Source: Otis tarda (taxonomy: Eukaryota > Chordata > Aves > Otidiformes > Otididae). Taken from it: a stretch of 64,000 nt of DNA. The stretch covers positions 136,182,190-136,246,189 of the forward strand of contig CM048553.1 of the NCBI GenBank assembly GCA_026413225.1, read 5' to 3'. How positions within the stretch are numbered: the stretch's first letter is position 1; each line of letters begins with the position of its first letter. The position numbers and the translations under genes are program-made. Positions 1-12,930 of the stretch are shown here, piece by piece. A model generated the notes under the pieces. That model did no database searches and was not told the DNA's origin. It saw nothing but the letters and a program-made list of their open reading frames with translations.

Positions 1-146
1 CAGCTTTTCTTTTCTAGATTAAAACCAAGAGTCCTGCCGCATGTTCAATATCTTTCCTCTTTTTCTTTTTCATAACATAATTATCTTTTTTTTGACCTTT
101 TTAATTTAAATTGTTTAGAGAAATTGTAATTTTGACAATGAGACAA
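1..146. other. AT-rich flank, nothing recognised
   Basis: AT-rich sequence without a repeat or reading frame I can recognise. Its last five bases (142-146, GACAA) are the left target-site duplication of the LTR that follows. Confidence 0.6.
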
Positions 147-771
147 CCTCCTGGTTTCAGCAGGGATGGAGTTAATTTTCCTCTCAGTAGCCTGTGTATT
201 TTGGATTTCATATGTGAAGAATGTTGATAAGCACCCTGATGATATGAATTGTTCCTAATGAGACCAAGGACACTGTCTGGCTTTCCAAGTCTTGCTAATG
301 TGCAGATGCGGGAAGCTGGGAGAAAGATAGACAGAATAATTGACCCAAACTGGCCAGAGAGTATTCCATGCCATAAATGTCATGCTCAGCGTATAAGCGG
401 GGGTTGCCCATGGAGGGGGGCATCTCATCTTCTGTCTCTTCCATCTCTCTCGCTCGCTGGCATCGTTCCCCCTACCTTGCTGGCTCCCTTTCACTCCTTT
501 GCTTGCTGCTTGGTATCATTTCCATGATCACTTCTTGGGATGGGCTGTATCGGTCACTGGGACATTGGGTGGTGAAAAATAGTGCATTGTTCATTTTGTA
601 TATTTTAGTATCCTTATAATTTTTTATTATTGTAGTTTTCTTTCGCTATTTTAGTAAACCATCTTCATCTCAGCCCATGAGTTTTCCTTTCTTCCCAGTT
701 GTCTCGCCTAACCTGCTGGGGAGGGGAAGGTAAGCGAGAAACTGTGTGGTGACCAGGCCTAAACTACAACA
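147..771 (+). mobile_element. Solo LTR of an endogenous retrovirus, forward
   Basis: A 625-bp solo LTR. It begins near the CTGGTTTCAGC motif typical of a common bird LTR family and ends AACTACAACA. GACAA precedes it (142-146) and follows it (772-776), a perfect 5-bp target-site duplication. A TATA-type motif (TATAAG, 392-397) follows a conserved TCATGCTCAG block, as expected for the U3 promoter. The first two bases, expected TG, read CC, so the left terminus is mutated. No retroviral internal sequence adjoins it. The same family, reversed and more diverged, occurs at 47280-47742. Family recognition is from memory; the boundaries are read from the sequence. Confidence 0.85.
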
Positions 772-776
772 GACAA

Positions 777-3700
777 GAATAGGAAAAATGAATACCAGAA
801 CTTTAGAGTGTGGTGGAAGATACTATATATGAGCATCCCCTTATCTCTTCATGAACAAAGCAAGCCAAGGGTACAAAGTGGTTAGTAGACTCTTTGACTG
901 AAACGAATACAATCATTACTAATGAAGACAGAAGTCAAAAGTTCTGTTTTTCAAACTGATTACTGCACAGTAAAACGTCATATATGTGATACATTGTGAG
1001 CAGCAGAAGCAACCAAGCTCAGTTGCCTACTGATTTATATATTGAGTGTGAGCTCCTGGGTTGGATTCTCTCTATGAAATGTAAGAGTCTCACACTATAA
1101 CCTTTCCCTAATACAGTTTATCTGGTTTATCTAAGAATATGGTTTTATGATTCATAAAAACAAGGTCTTCAACTCTTCTGTTTAATATGATCAAGATTGG
1201 ACAGAGGCTCTAAAAGCTAATAAGCTTTTTCACGCATACACCCATATGTAAACAGAGGCTTACTAAGTAGGCCTTATTTCCTTAGGAAACTGGGTTATAG
1301 ATTAACTCCTTATAAATTTTTTGTGCCACAATTTGAAGAATTTCTTAAATTAAAAAAAAAAAATCCCTCAAAAATCTTCCCATTATCCCCTTTTTCCTCA
1401 CCAATTATTATCAGGAACATTTCAGTGGAACTTGACCAAACTTTCTCTTAAATATTACCATTTCAGACAACCCTGTTAAAGAAGAGATTGAACCTGGACT
1501 GCTCACTAAATTACAGCAGTAGAGGAAGGAATTTTAGACTTCAATCCTAGCTCCAGCGTTTCACACCAATTACATCAGAACTAACTCTGGATTTTTACTT
1601 ACAGAACTAGTCTTCCTTCAATAAGGACAAGTAAGGAGGCTGAAATCCATCTTGTAAATACATTTCTAAATTTTATTTCAGAAGAGGAGGAAAATACTTT
1701 CATCTTAGAGGTGGTAGATATAAAGCTTGTCCTTGTAAGATAATCAAACCAGTACATGTGTATGAGGGTTGCTGTTAAATCGTAGTTGTTAAACATAAAA
1801 ATCTAATCTTACATAAAAACCATAATTCCAGCAAGCATCTTAATTTGTCATGGATGGACAATGTCAGAAAATAATATAGTTCAGAGAAGAATGGAGTGCA
1901 ATTGATATTAAGTAGAAATCTTGAACAAAAAATGCAGGTTTTGTGGAGCATTGTAATTGTCTCAGGTTCATCAATATTGAATGGTGAAGCTTACAAGAAA
2001 AGAACATGTAGCAGAAAAAAAAATATTTTTCAATACTTAGAGGTAATAAGTAGAACAAAGAACTATTCATTCGTAAGAGAAAAGCTAAATATGATGCAAA
2101 TACTGCATATAATTTCCATAGGTGGTTGCAGACTTCCAATTTTGCCTCCTAAGAAATAGCAGCAAATCAGCTATACAAAATGGTGTTCAGACTTTTAGAG
2201 CTCTGGGTGATTATTCATTTCTGCTCTGAATTCACACTATAACAAAATTTCATGTATTGCAGTTATTTTTTGCTAAGCACAGTAGGATCTCTCCAGTTTA
2301 ATTCATTAATCAATAACATTGACCATGCACAGAGGGTCTAACAAAAACCCTCTGCACCATTGTTTGCCAGAAGCAGTGACCAATCTTGCAGAACACTTTG
2401 GGAAAAGTTTTTTGTCTGCAGAATTTCACACACTAATCTTTATGAGCAGCAGTTAGTATAGTGAGAAAGAACAAGACCAGAGTAGGAACTAGACCAGGAT
2501 GGGTCAGTCATGTGAAATGGAGCTGTAAAACACTGAGGAAATAATCTCCTTTTAACCTCTTTTTCTCTTGCCCAATTTGTGTGCCTTCCTTCCTTTTAAT
2601 GTAACTTCTTTAGGGTACACTGGCCCTTTTGTAAGGATTCTTCAGTATCTACTGTGATCCTACTTTCAGTGATGATTTCGGACGCTAGCATTAAAGAAGG
2701 AACGAAGGCACTACAGAAGTGCAAACTATATTATATGAATTTAGTTTCAAAGTATTAATAGAAATGGAGCTTTCACAGGGTCCAACCAATTTCCCAAACA
2801 GTTGGAATCAGTTTAGCTCAAATTAAAGTCTTACCTCACTCTTGGATCTCTTTCTGTCTCTTCCTGTACACTTCTGTTACATTTTGGGAAAAGAAATATC
2901 TCAATTTTCAAATGAAGCATGCTGCATTATAGCAACTTGAAGGTGTCCTAATTTTTTCTCATTTCACATATTCTATTATTAATGAGAAATCCAGCCTAAT
3001 TATATTTCCGTGTGCTTTAAAATTAAAAATAACAGACCTCTGCAGATCATAGAGATATTTTCCAGGTCAGGTATTAACACTACCATGCACATTGTTTATT
3101 TTTTTCTGGCAGCTGGCTTTTTCTTTTTAAACTCCAAAGTGATGTTAATTTAATAATAGAGGATAAAGTTCAATGCTGCACAAGCCTTCCTGTCCCATCA
3201 GAGCTTATGCACATTTCTGAACCTGCTCATTCCTCTATCTTAAAACCCAGAAATCCCTTTGGTTACAAAAGGAAATGATTTCTGGATCCTCCAATGGTGG
3301 AACATAGGGATTACCTCTTGCACCATTTGTATTTGAAAGTGTTATAATTGAAATTCAGCAAAATCTGAGTTTAAAGTGTTTTTGGTTTTGTTTTTGGGTT
3401 TTTTTTTCCTATAGAATAGCCTGTAATAAGCTTCTGGATTTCCAACTTTTTTATTTTAAAAAATGTAAACAGAAAATGAAAATATTATTTATTTCTAATT
3501 TTCTGCTACTTTTTTACATTATTAACTCAGATGTCCATGTCTTATTTTGAAAAGTAGTAAACAAATTAAACTTAAATCTAGACAAATTTGAAGAGCAGTG
3601 AACAAGTCAAATCTCCAACCCAAACTTAATTCATTTAATTCATTAGGACTATTTGAAATGCTTTACTTTCCTGATGAGTACTTTTTAACATTTTGCTGAT

Positions 3701-4428
3701 TCAAATGCTTCAGAAGAGTTTTAGTGAAAAAGTGCCTTTGTTTCAGATCTAACTTCTTCCTCCAGTGAATTCCAAATAAAATACTTTTATCATATACTCT
3801 GTCTTTCAGTAAAATGAGATGAAAATAGATGTGATATTTCTAATGCTAACTTTTAAAATCGTTCATCTGAATATATTTCCACTTCATCAATCATCTCAGT
3901 ACAAAAAAGGAAAAAAAAAAAAAAAAGAGGCTATCTGGCACATACCCAAATACTGTGGCAATCACTTCAAAACATTTAGAGCTTTCAATTCAATCAAAAA
4001 CACAGAAATACCTATTTGTAATTTGTATCACCCAGGAAAATGCCCACTGTACTGTTACTTATTTCTAGCTCAGACATTGTAAGCTACATGCTCTGATTCA
4101 TGAATATGATTTGAGTTGTGTTTGCTGTTAAAGGACTTTGTTGTCAAGACCATTCTTCCAAATAAGTGAATAATATTCATTGCTAGCATATAACACTGTA
4201 AAAATGATCAGAAATAAAGATTTCAAAACTATTTTGCTAATAATATAATCAACAAAATGTTTTTCAAGTGTTCGTACATTATCATGACTCTTTGCATATT
4301 TCTCCATGATGCAGACTCCATTCAGCCAGCTCCTAACTGTAACATTATTTTTCAGCAGGGAAGTGTTCTCACCTCAAAATTCAAGTGAAATAAAACTTTT
4401 TTTTTTTTTTTTAACCTAACAAGTGTTA
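777..4428. other. AT-rich intergenic DNA
   Basis: About 3.6 kb of AT-rich DNA with scattered A and T runs (for example 1353-1363, 3909-3926, 4397-4412). The longest open frames are under 95 codons, overlap on both strands and show no domain motif, so I call no gene. No CR1 or LTR was recognised. Confidence 0.6.
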
Positions 4429-4561
4429 GAGTCTGTTCTGGTTTTGTTAGTGAGGGGGGGCCTAAGGTGGTAGCTTCTGTAGGAAACTGCTAGAAGTTGC
4501 TCCCCTTTGTTCAGTGGACTTGGCCGGGCCTAGGGCGGACCCACTGCTGGCCAAGGCCGAG

Positions 4562-4614
4562 CCAATTGGTAGCAGAATGTCCCGTGATAACGCCTCTGCG
4601 ATAATGTATTTAAG
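4562..4614 (+). promoter_or_regulatory. LTR core promoter: CCAAT box and TATA-like motif
   Basis: The CCAAT box (4562-4566) lies about 40 bp before the TATA-like TATTTAAG (4607-4614). Equivalent motifs occupy the same place, reversed, in the copies at 13.0, 18.1 and 39.2 kb. Whether the promoter is still active cannot be judged from sequence. Confidence 0.55.
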
Positions 4615-5397
4615 AAAGGGAAAACAGAAAAAAAAAGAGGAGAGAAGATGTGAAGGAGCTGAGCAGGGGGGCAGAGAGGGGGAGGCGCGAGCCTCGTGGG
4701 CCTTGCAGGCCTCACCCTCTGGCCTCCCGCCGAGCAGTCGACTGGGCCCAACTCGGCCCAGCCTGGCTGCAAGAAGTGGAGAGAAGATGAGAAGTGAATA
4801 AGATGTAAAAAGGATCCTGAGAGGCATCTGCCAGCCTGTTGTAAGGAACAGCTGCAGACGCCAAGGTCAGTGAAGAAGGAGGGGGAGCAGTAATGCGGCT
4901 CCTGGCCAAGATTCCTCTGCAACTCGTGGTGAAGACCATGGTGGAGCGGGTTGTCCCCCTGCAGCCCATGGAGGTCCACGGAGGGGCAGAGATCCACCTG
5001 CAGCCCGTGGAGGACCCCACGCCGGAGCAGGTGGATGCCTGAAGGAGGCTGTGGCCCCTGGAGGTCCTGCTGGGACAGCTGTTCTAGAGGGACTGCACCC
5101 CGTGGAAGAGATGACCCATGCTGGAGCAGTTTCAGGAAGGACTGTGGCCCGTGGGAGGGACCCCACGCTGGAGCAGAGGAGGAATGTGAGGAGTTCTTCC
5201 CCCGACGATGACACAGCGGCATAAAACAACGCGTGATGAACTGACCGCGACCCCCATTCCCTTTCCCCCCCCCGTGCCACTCGGGAGGGGAAGGGAGATA
5301 ATGTTAAGTGGAGTGGAGATAATGTTAAGCCCGGGAAGAGGGAGGGGTGGGGGGGAGGTTATCTTGTTCCCTGTCTCATTCTCCTGCTAATTTTAGA

Positions 5398-5403
5398 AAT
5401 AAA
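5398..5403 (+). terminator. LTR polyadenylation signal AATAAA
   Basis: Canonical hexamer about 180 bp before the 3' end of the forward family-A LTR. It sets the R/U5 side and hence the orientation of the element. Confidence 0.6.
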
Positions 5404-6658
5404 TGAATAGTTTTCCCCAAGTCGAGTCTGTTTTGCCCGTAACGGTAACTTTAAGGATTTCTCCCTGTCCTTATCTCAAACCTCGAGCCATTTTCCTTAT
5501 ATCATCTCCTCCTGTTCTCTCGGAGGGTGGGGGGAGCGAGAGAGAGACTGCGTAGTCTGGTCCCGATCGGGGCTGAACTACGACAGAGTCCTGGTAGTTG
5601 ATATAACAGCTGGACAGTTTTGCTACATACCTTTACACCTAGCACAGTGCACGGAATTTTGTGGTCCAAAGTATTAATTTAAAAATATTTTTTAAATATT
5701 AAACTTTTAAGTTCATTAAGTTTGGATATTTTCAAGAAAAAGGAAGTAAGACATCATGAAAAATTCTAATCTTTCATTTCCCCAGTATTTCTGGAATGAA
5801 CAATATATAGCTTCATTAAATTATCAATTATTTTAAATTATATAATACAGTCAAAAAAGTTATCTGTATTTATTTAGAGTTCTTCAGCAGGAAGATTGTT
5901 TGAAATATTTTATACTTTCCAATCAACCATATCTAGAATTACATGTTCACTGAAAAGAAATATGAGCTAAACTTGAAAAATATTAACAAACTGGAATGGG
6001 TTTGTTTGGTTTCCAACCCAAGTATTTCCTTTATGTGATTTAAGGAAGATAAATATATTGTTTACATATGTAGCATCTCCAATAGAAATAAGCAGATGCT
6101 GAGCCCTTTCATGTTCTTCCAAAACATATTATATACACTTTCCATGTACTTTGTGATTGGAATCTCAAAGTCATTTACAGAAAGTAACTGATCCTGGTAA
6201 CCTCCCTGCCAGCTTGGTAAGCGTTATCCTCATTTAATAGCTGGAACAACTGAAGTTGCAGTATCATAAAATGCTCACAACCCAGAAAATTTAAGTGCAT
6301 TTCAGAAGCCTTTGTAAGAATCATGTGAAAGATTTTGTACTTCAGTATGGATTCAAAAGTGAATTCAGGTAACCAAAGTATTTGTAACACTTTAAAGAAA
6401 GTTTGGGAAACTGATTTCTAGTTTTGACACAGCATAAGTAAAATTCAGAGGTTAGAATATATATCATGAATGGAGTTTTTGGTTTAATTTGAATCCAGGA
6501 CAAAACCGGGCTCGTAGGATACAAATGCTATATGAAGAATGGATTTCATCTTTTCTTGAAAATTAATCTCTTCCCTCAAGTCTGAGCAGCCCTGATCCTA
6601 CCTCTCTCCCCCACTGGACCCCAGTCCATAGTAGTTTCCTCACTGTTTGCCTTTATGA

Positions 6659-6717
6659 AAACAAGAATCAAAAGAAAGATTTAAAAACAAGAACCAAAAG
6701 AAAGATTTAAAAACAAG
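6659..6717. repeat. 26-bp tandem repeat, about 2.3 copies
   Basis: A purine-rich unit starting ACAAGAA and ending GATTTAAAA repeats with period 26 (starts 6661, 6687, 6713). The two full copies differ by one base (AATCA versus AACCA). Confidence 0.85.
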
Positions 6718-8416
6718 TACAATCAGTTCTCCACTTCTCTTGTAGTTATTACTTTTTCCTTGAAGTATAAGAATTCATTGCCAACAGCATTTTGAAAGTG
6801 GACTTTTTTTTTATATTAAATTCAAAGTTAAATTACAAACAATATCTACTAAAGGATAGTTACAGCTTTATAATGACACTAAAACACTGTATACATGTCC
6901 GAGAGGTAAGACCGGAAGACAACAGAGAGCTTATAGTGGAAGTGACAACTGTGAAATAATTTGAGAAAGTCTTTTGTATGAAGTTCAACAAAAGATAGAG
7001 ACAATTGCAAGAAATGGATTAGACACATTTTCTCTACTCTGACGGAATGATTAAGAGTGATGTTGCGGTTACTCTAAAAGCACCAGGCTGTACTCATCAG
7101 CTCACCACTGAGGGCTCAGCCACCTGAGTCAAACATCACCTCCTCAAGGATTTGTGTTTCCAGAAGATTTTTTCTTGAGAGATAAAACTTTTTATTCTGT
7201 GCTGTTTTGTGCACATACGCCTTGGGTTTCTACCTCTAAAGTCAGTAACCTGGACACCAAGCTGTAGTTTGGATTACTTTGAATCACCAAATGCATGAAG
7301 ATGTTTAGTAGAGAACATGACAGGAAGATCTGCATACCACAGCTTTCAGCTGCTTGTTCAAGCAAAATCTGTCCATCCATGCCACATAATTTTCCTAAGA
7401 GACTTCTCATTTCAGTTTTCTAGGAAAATAGGGTGTACATTCACATAGTAGTAAAGGCTAAAACACAGAGAAACTATATCGATGCAGAAATTACAGAATA
7501 CACTGTCTTTTGCGAACAGATTTCTATATCTAAATCTTTAGCTCTAAATCTTAGGCAAACATTTAACAAGTCAGATCGTCAGCTATTTTATAAGTGGCTT
7601 CTGTTTATGCAGGTGTCTGTTATTTTAGTGTGAAAGTTTATATCTGGCACAATGCAATCACCTTCAATTTATACATAAGCTCCTAATAGTTAAATCTTCC
7701 CTTTAGCAAGGCAACTCTACTATGGTGCCTTGTGCATGATTTTAAAAGTTCATTTTTCTAAGTCTTTTCTAATTCTGTCTTCTGTTGGGCTTTAAGCTGC
7801 TCAAGGAAGTGTTTAGGGTTTTCTTGACTGTCTACTTGAATTTCCAGGAACTATATGATAACTGTTACACAATAAATGATTGTAATGCTGAATGGTCTTC
7901 TGGGAATGGAAAGAAAAGTGAGGTGAATATTTCATTTGGAAAAAAACCAAAAGATGGAGTGGAAGGTCCAGAATACTGTAGTAACATAGTTCAAAATCCC
8001 ATGTACGATCTAAATATCAGTCCAAATCTGAAGCCTAATGCTGAGCATGCTCTAGCTAAATGCTAGCAAGTTCAGGCCATGTTGATTATGTGACTCACGT
8101 CATGATCTCCAGTACAGCTGGGAAAACTAAAATACCCCTGGCAGAAGGAAATTTATTCCTACCAGGAAATAAGCACTGTTTAAGGGAATTTACCCTTCAG
8201 GCAGGAAGTCTCTTAGAGGACAGGTGGATTTTATGTACCCTGGAGTTAAGCCAGTTAACCACACAAGAAGCAGCACAGATCAGTCAATCAATTTAGCATG
8301 CCTACATCTGTGTTCAGAGCAGTTTGAAGCATTTTAAGCATATCATAAGCCTGCTTGCGCAGTAAAAGGGACATAACAGTGCTGGCCTCAGGTAGGTCAC
8401 CCACTTTAGGCTGTGG

Positions 8417-8466
8417 TGAGGAGAAGGAGCAGGAGGAGGAGGAGGAGGAGGAGCAGGAGGAGGAGA
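8417..8466. repeat. AGG trinucleotide microsatellite
   Basis: An (AGG)n tract with occasional interruptions such as AGC and AGA. The G-rich strand could in principle form two-tetrad quadruplexes. Confidence 0.9.
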
Positions 8467-9599
8467 AAGATGTGTCGCACTGAGGGGACTGCCACCATGG
8501 CACAAGCTCTGTAACACACTGCTGCATTTGAGCCTGCATGTGGCTTGATTCTCCTTCAATTCGGATACTTCCACATGGAATTCAGTACATTTTTCACAAA
8601 GATGATCAGTAACATGGTATTCTGAAATGTGAACCAAAGAAGTCAGAATTTCAGCTGTTGTTTCAGCTACTGTGAGTCATTGACTTAAAGGCAGTAATTC
8701 TAGCAAAAGCAACTTACTATCCAGATTCATATACATTACAGAAACTATGGACAAAATTGTAATTCAGTCATCAATATGAATAATAGAAGTACCCATAGGT
8801 AAATGTTGAAATGCTGTTGTAACTCTTACAAAACCAGTGTTTTATCAGCTCTTTTACCAGTCACTGTGCAGAGCAAGAGGCAACCACAAACAAATCACAG
8901 TATCTACCTGATGGTAATGTGAGTATATAGAAGTAGCGACAGGAAATTTGCAGAATCTGTGTAAGAATAAGAAAAATAAAAAGAGAATATGGCACGACTT
9001 TTCAGTCATGATCTGATTTTGCCTTGTGGGCAGTTAGGAAATATTGCATAACTGTTATTACAGTTGTTACATTTTTAAACTCAGCAAATCTGTGGCAGAA
9101 GTTAGCAGGGACAGTTACCGTTCATTATGCCCTACTAATCAGCTTTCAGCATGGGACTCACATAAATTTTTTTATGTATTCTGATTCTAATAGCGCTTTC
9201 TTTTATGATATAACTAATATTTAGCAGCAAAAGCCTTGAAACCAATTGATTTTAATTTAATATACCCCTCCATGTTTTCGTAAAAGAAAAGTGAATGTGA
9301 GTTCTTTTTCTTTATGTAGCATTTCAATGGGGCTTGTGGAAGAAGCTACAGTCATTTTGCTGGTGAACACAGACACTGAGCACAAGATTTCTGTCAGTAG
9401 CTCAAAACTAGCCAGCTGGACAGTCTGGGCTGTCAGTGGTTATTTCCCTCTCCAGAAGTGATAGACTTGCCAAGGTATGGGTGAGTGTATACTGATGTCT
9501 TTTTCAGCACTATTTCCTATTTAGAGCAAAGGAATCATTATTTAGGGGTACTCTTCTGTAGCGGAAAAGGGAAAAATGTCCCCAGGTTTACAAATCAGG

Positions 9600-9860
9600 C
9601 TGTCCTGGATGTATTTGGAAGATCTCCCCACTCTGGCAGAGAGCGGCAGACGGAGCAGCAGCCGGTGCCGGAAGCAGCCGGATGGCTGCACAGACGTTGG
9701 CGGCGAGGGTATAAGGAGCTCTCTGTAGAGTTTTGGGGGGAGCAGAGCAGGGTGCAGGGGTAGGCTGCGCTGACCACTGGACTGCAGGGCGCAGGGAAAG
9801 GGAAGGAAGGAGACATTGCCCTTAGCTGCATGTTGGCGCCTTGCTGCACGGCTGATGTTG
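9600..9860 (+). promoter_or_regulatory. CpG-rich patch with TATA motif, candidate promoter
   Basis: A GC- and CpG-rich stretch inside AT-rich DNA, with many CpGs between 9640 and 9860. TATAAGG lies at 9710-9716 on the plus strand. A short ATG-initiated frame of 24 codons starts near 9831. I cannot link it to a known gene; it might be the promoter or first exon of a non-coding transcript, or a decayed GC-rich repeat. Confidence 0.35.
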
Positions 9861-9861
9861 T

Positions 9862-12800
9862 GTTTACACAAAGCTCAGTCCTTGGAAAGGAGAAGCTGCT
9901 GTAAACAGAAACGTGTCTTGAAGCCAAGAGGCACCTGGGGACTTTCGTTCTCAGCATTACAAGAGCTTCATTTTATTCACTGCCACTGTGAGAGAGTCCT
10001 CTTGTATTAAAAAAAAACGCAATCAGAGCAAGTCTGGACTGCTGTTCCTAGAAACTCTGTTTCTCTGGGTGTTACTTTTGGGATCAGATAGAAAAATAAT
10101 TCAGCATCCACTGTAGGTGTTGGCTGTGTCAACATGGTCAGTAGCAAAATATTTATTCTTCCTCTATGGGTCTTCAAACACAGTTTCTAAGATCTTTTAA
10201 ATGGTTTCTGTTTATTTCAAACTTTGCTATATGACAGATTAGAGATTTCATTGAGTATAGAAAAAAACAGTGGATAGAGGAACCTACATGTTCTGTCTTC
10301 CAAAGCTCATGTTAAATAATGTGGCTCTCTCAGTAGAGTCTTATATCTAGATCTGAGCTAATCTCAAAATCCCATCTTCCAAGAAATAATGGATTTTCTT
10401 ATCTACATATCATTCTTATAAAATATTGTTCCCATTCTTATTAGAAAAATGAGAGGCAGCAATCAGGGCACTTGCCAGAAGAAAAAGTACAATCTGCAGC
10501 TTTCTTCAGCAATATTTTCACTTAGCACATTTTAAAATCTCTTAGTTGAAAGAAAATGCTCCTCATTATTTTGATAACTAAAGAATATAGAGTTATGTTC
10601 TGTTATTATGCCAAGCTCTGCTAATTTTCATACAGACTTTTTTTTCTTCAAACTCCTGGAAATTATGAAGTAGTTACTGGTAGTTTAAATGGATTTTCCG
10701 ACATTGTTTAATTTGAAATGTTTTGGTATTTCTACACAACTCTGCCCATAGCCAGTATTAAGTAGCAATTTTCCATCTGGGTAGGGTGACATGTCATCCA
10801 GATGGTACTGGTGTTTACTCTAAGGCTCTCTAAACATCTGTCTTGCAGAGAAATTAAAGTATTCTTTCCACTCTGAACAGAAATTACTTCTGAATTTTCT
10901 GTACTATAAAAACATTATTTTCAGATTAGCAGCAGGCAAGCCATCCATTACTTCTTTAGGGGAGGTTATGACATAGATCTTGTGGGACAATAAAGCCTAA
11001 TTGTAAGGCTAAAAAGCTTAAACTCAAAGACTGTCTGTGTTCAATTGGTCTGCAAAGAGATAACATGCATGAGAAATCTTGTTTTAGATAATGTATTTGT
11101 TCCTGTGTCGCTCCTATTAACCCACAAGCAAATATGTAATCATGCAATCATTTATTTTTGATTCTGATCACCAGTGCTGTGGCGGTGAGTGGTGCCTGCA
11201 GCAGTGGACTGTGAGGACTCCTCTCCCTCTTCCCACAGTGAGTCCATGTTGGCTTTGTGTCTGTCTCGACAGTGCTCCAGACTTGACCTCTCTTCCACAG
11301 CTGACGGCTCCTGACCAGCACAGGGGCTGGAAGAGAGGTTTGTTGGCTGTGTCAGAAGTCAAGTTTCACCATGGCAATGAGCCAGCATGAAGTCCAGATG
11401 GGGCTGGCTTCAACAAGAGGATCTGTGGTGAGCACCACAAGCTTAGTTTTACGTGAATCAGAACAATCAGAATATGGTATTCAAAAAAGCTTACATTTAT
11501 TATATGTAAGTATACGAGAAGGAGAGAAAATAAAGTTCAGTCTCATTGTGGAAAGGGCTAGAGTGCTGCAAATAAAAACATTATTTTCACATCTAAAATA
11601 CTTTGCCATGAAAACCTATAACAACATAAAACTGGATCTCCATTTACTGTAGTTTGCCACTCACTTGTGGAACTGATTAGCATGGAAAATGAGCATGTTT
11701 ATCATCTAATACTGTCTGTATCCTGCTGGTTGAATGGTTAGTTTTACCTTTTGCATAGGAGCATTACAGGATTCTTGACAGTTACAAATGAACTGATCTC
11801 AACATACTGAAAACCAGATCACATTTCTGAAATAATGCTCTTGTTATGCCCATCAGATCAGAAGCAGAGGTATGTTTCAGATAAATTACTAGTGAAACTG
11901 CTAAATTCAGCAGTCTTGTAGACATATCTGGACTTACACTGCTGTTGAGTTATTCCCATGCTGCTGCATGACCCCAGTGCAAGGTATTTCCTCCTCCTCC
12001 TTGTTCCCACTGCGAGCTCTTTAGGCACTGTCTCCTACTGGGTGTTTCTGTAGCAGCTAACATAACAGGGCTCACTAGGCACAACTGTCATACAATTAAT
12101 AAATAACAATACACCTAGTCCCACTCTCTGCCATTACAGGATTGTTTGCTAAGCAGCATTTTCTAGTGTTAGTATCATTCCCTTAATCATTATTTACCCA
12201 AGCTATGCATTCATATGTCTTCTATTCTTCTACAATAAATCAGTCTCTCTAACCACTTCATTCTTTTTATTGCATTTCTCTGAAGGAAGAAGTTAGAGAG
12301 GAACAAATAGTAAAGTAGCCCTACATTTTCCACAACTTTTATCAGCAGGAAAAGTTTTATGCTATTTATAACAAATACACGATATCCATTTCTCATAAAT
12401 AAGCTAAACTGATCAAATGAGTTTTGCTCGGTGCATTTCTAACTGTGCCTCAGCTTTCATTATACCTCCCACTTAAACACTGTTGTCACTTTTCAAGATC
12501 TGGAATAAAAGTTTCCAGTCTTTGTCAAGTTTCTCAGGTGCCTCACCTGGCTCTTCACTGGTGTCCGGATTTCAGCCAGCACTACCTTTGGATGCACTGA
12601 CCATTGAGTGCAAAATTTACAGATTTGCATGCCTGAACATGCAAACAGATTGAGACAAATAAGCTGTATATTAACTCCATGTTCATATAAACATATACAA
12701 ACACATGGGGGATGGTGGCCAGCATTTAGGCCATGTAGAAAGGACTGTACATGAAACTACATAAAACATCATGGGTTTGAATGAGAAGAGGCAGGCCTTG

Positions 12801-12930
12801 CTTGTTAGAAACATGTGAATCCTATCTTTTCTCTTAAGGAAGGACTGAAGAATGCTAGACACAATTTTATACACTATTTTAGAAGACAAACTGGATACAT
12901 TTGTGACTTGGCATATGGTAAGGTCATTCA
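9862..12930. other. Intergenic DNA, nothing firmly recognised
   Basis: Mostly AT-rich. The segment 11160-11420 is more GC-rich than its surroundings and has an 82-codon plus-strand frame (11142-11390) without recognisable motifs. No repeat family assigned. Confidence 0.5.

Larger units (their letters stand above)
4434..5585 (+). mobile_element. Family-A solo LTR, forward, copy 1
   Basis: A 1,152-bp solo LTR starting TGTTCTGGTTTTG and ending AACTACGACA. It is bounded by a perfect 5-bp duplication GAGTC (4429-4433 and 5586-5590). Orientation is set by promoter and polyadenylation signals: a CCAAT box (4562-4566), a TATA-like TATTTAAG (4607-4614) and AATAAA (5398-5403). The implied R region is therefore unusually long, about 780 bp. 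The middle (about 5000-5190) holds GC-rich degenerate units containing GGAGCAG. TG...CA ends with a 5-bp duplication fit an ERVL-like (class III) or ERV1 LTR. No gag-pol-env sequence adjoins it. Long frames in it, including a 230-codon antisense one, are by-products of composition and recur in other copies. Confidence 0.9.
5591..9590. other. AT-rich intergenic DNA with two short tandem repeats
   Basis: No gene recognised. Two small repeats lie inside (6659-6717 and 8417-8466, listed separately). Open frames of 60-107 codons occur on both strands without motifs. The 107-codon minus-strand frame at 8314-8637 runs through the AGG repeat and is therefore low-complexity. Confidence 0.55.

Noticed and set aside
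4530..5222. 230-codon minus-strand frame as a protein gene
   Set aside because: Lies wholly inside a solo LTR, antisense to it, and recurs with changes in the other LTR copies.
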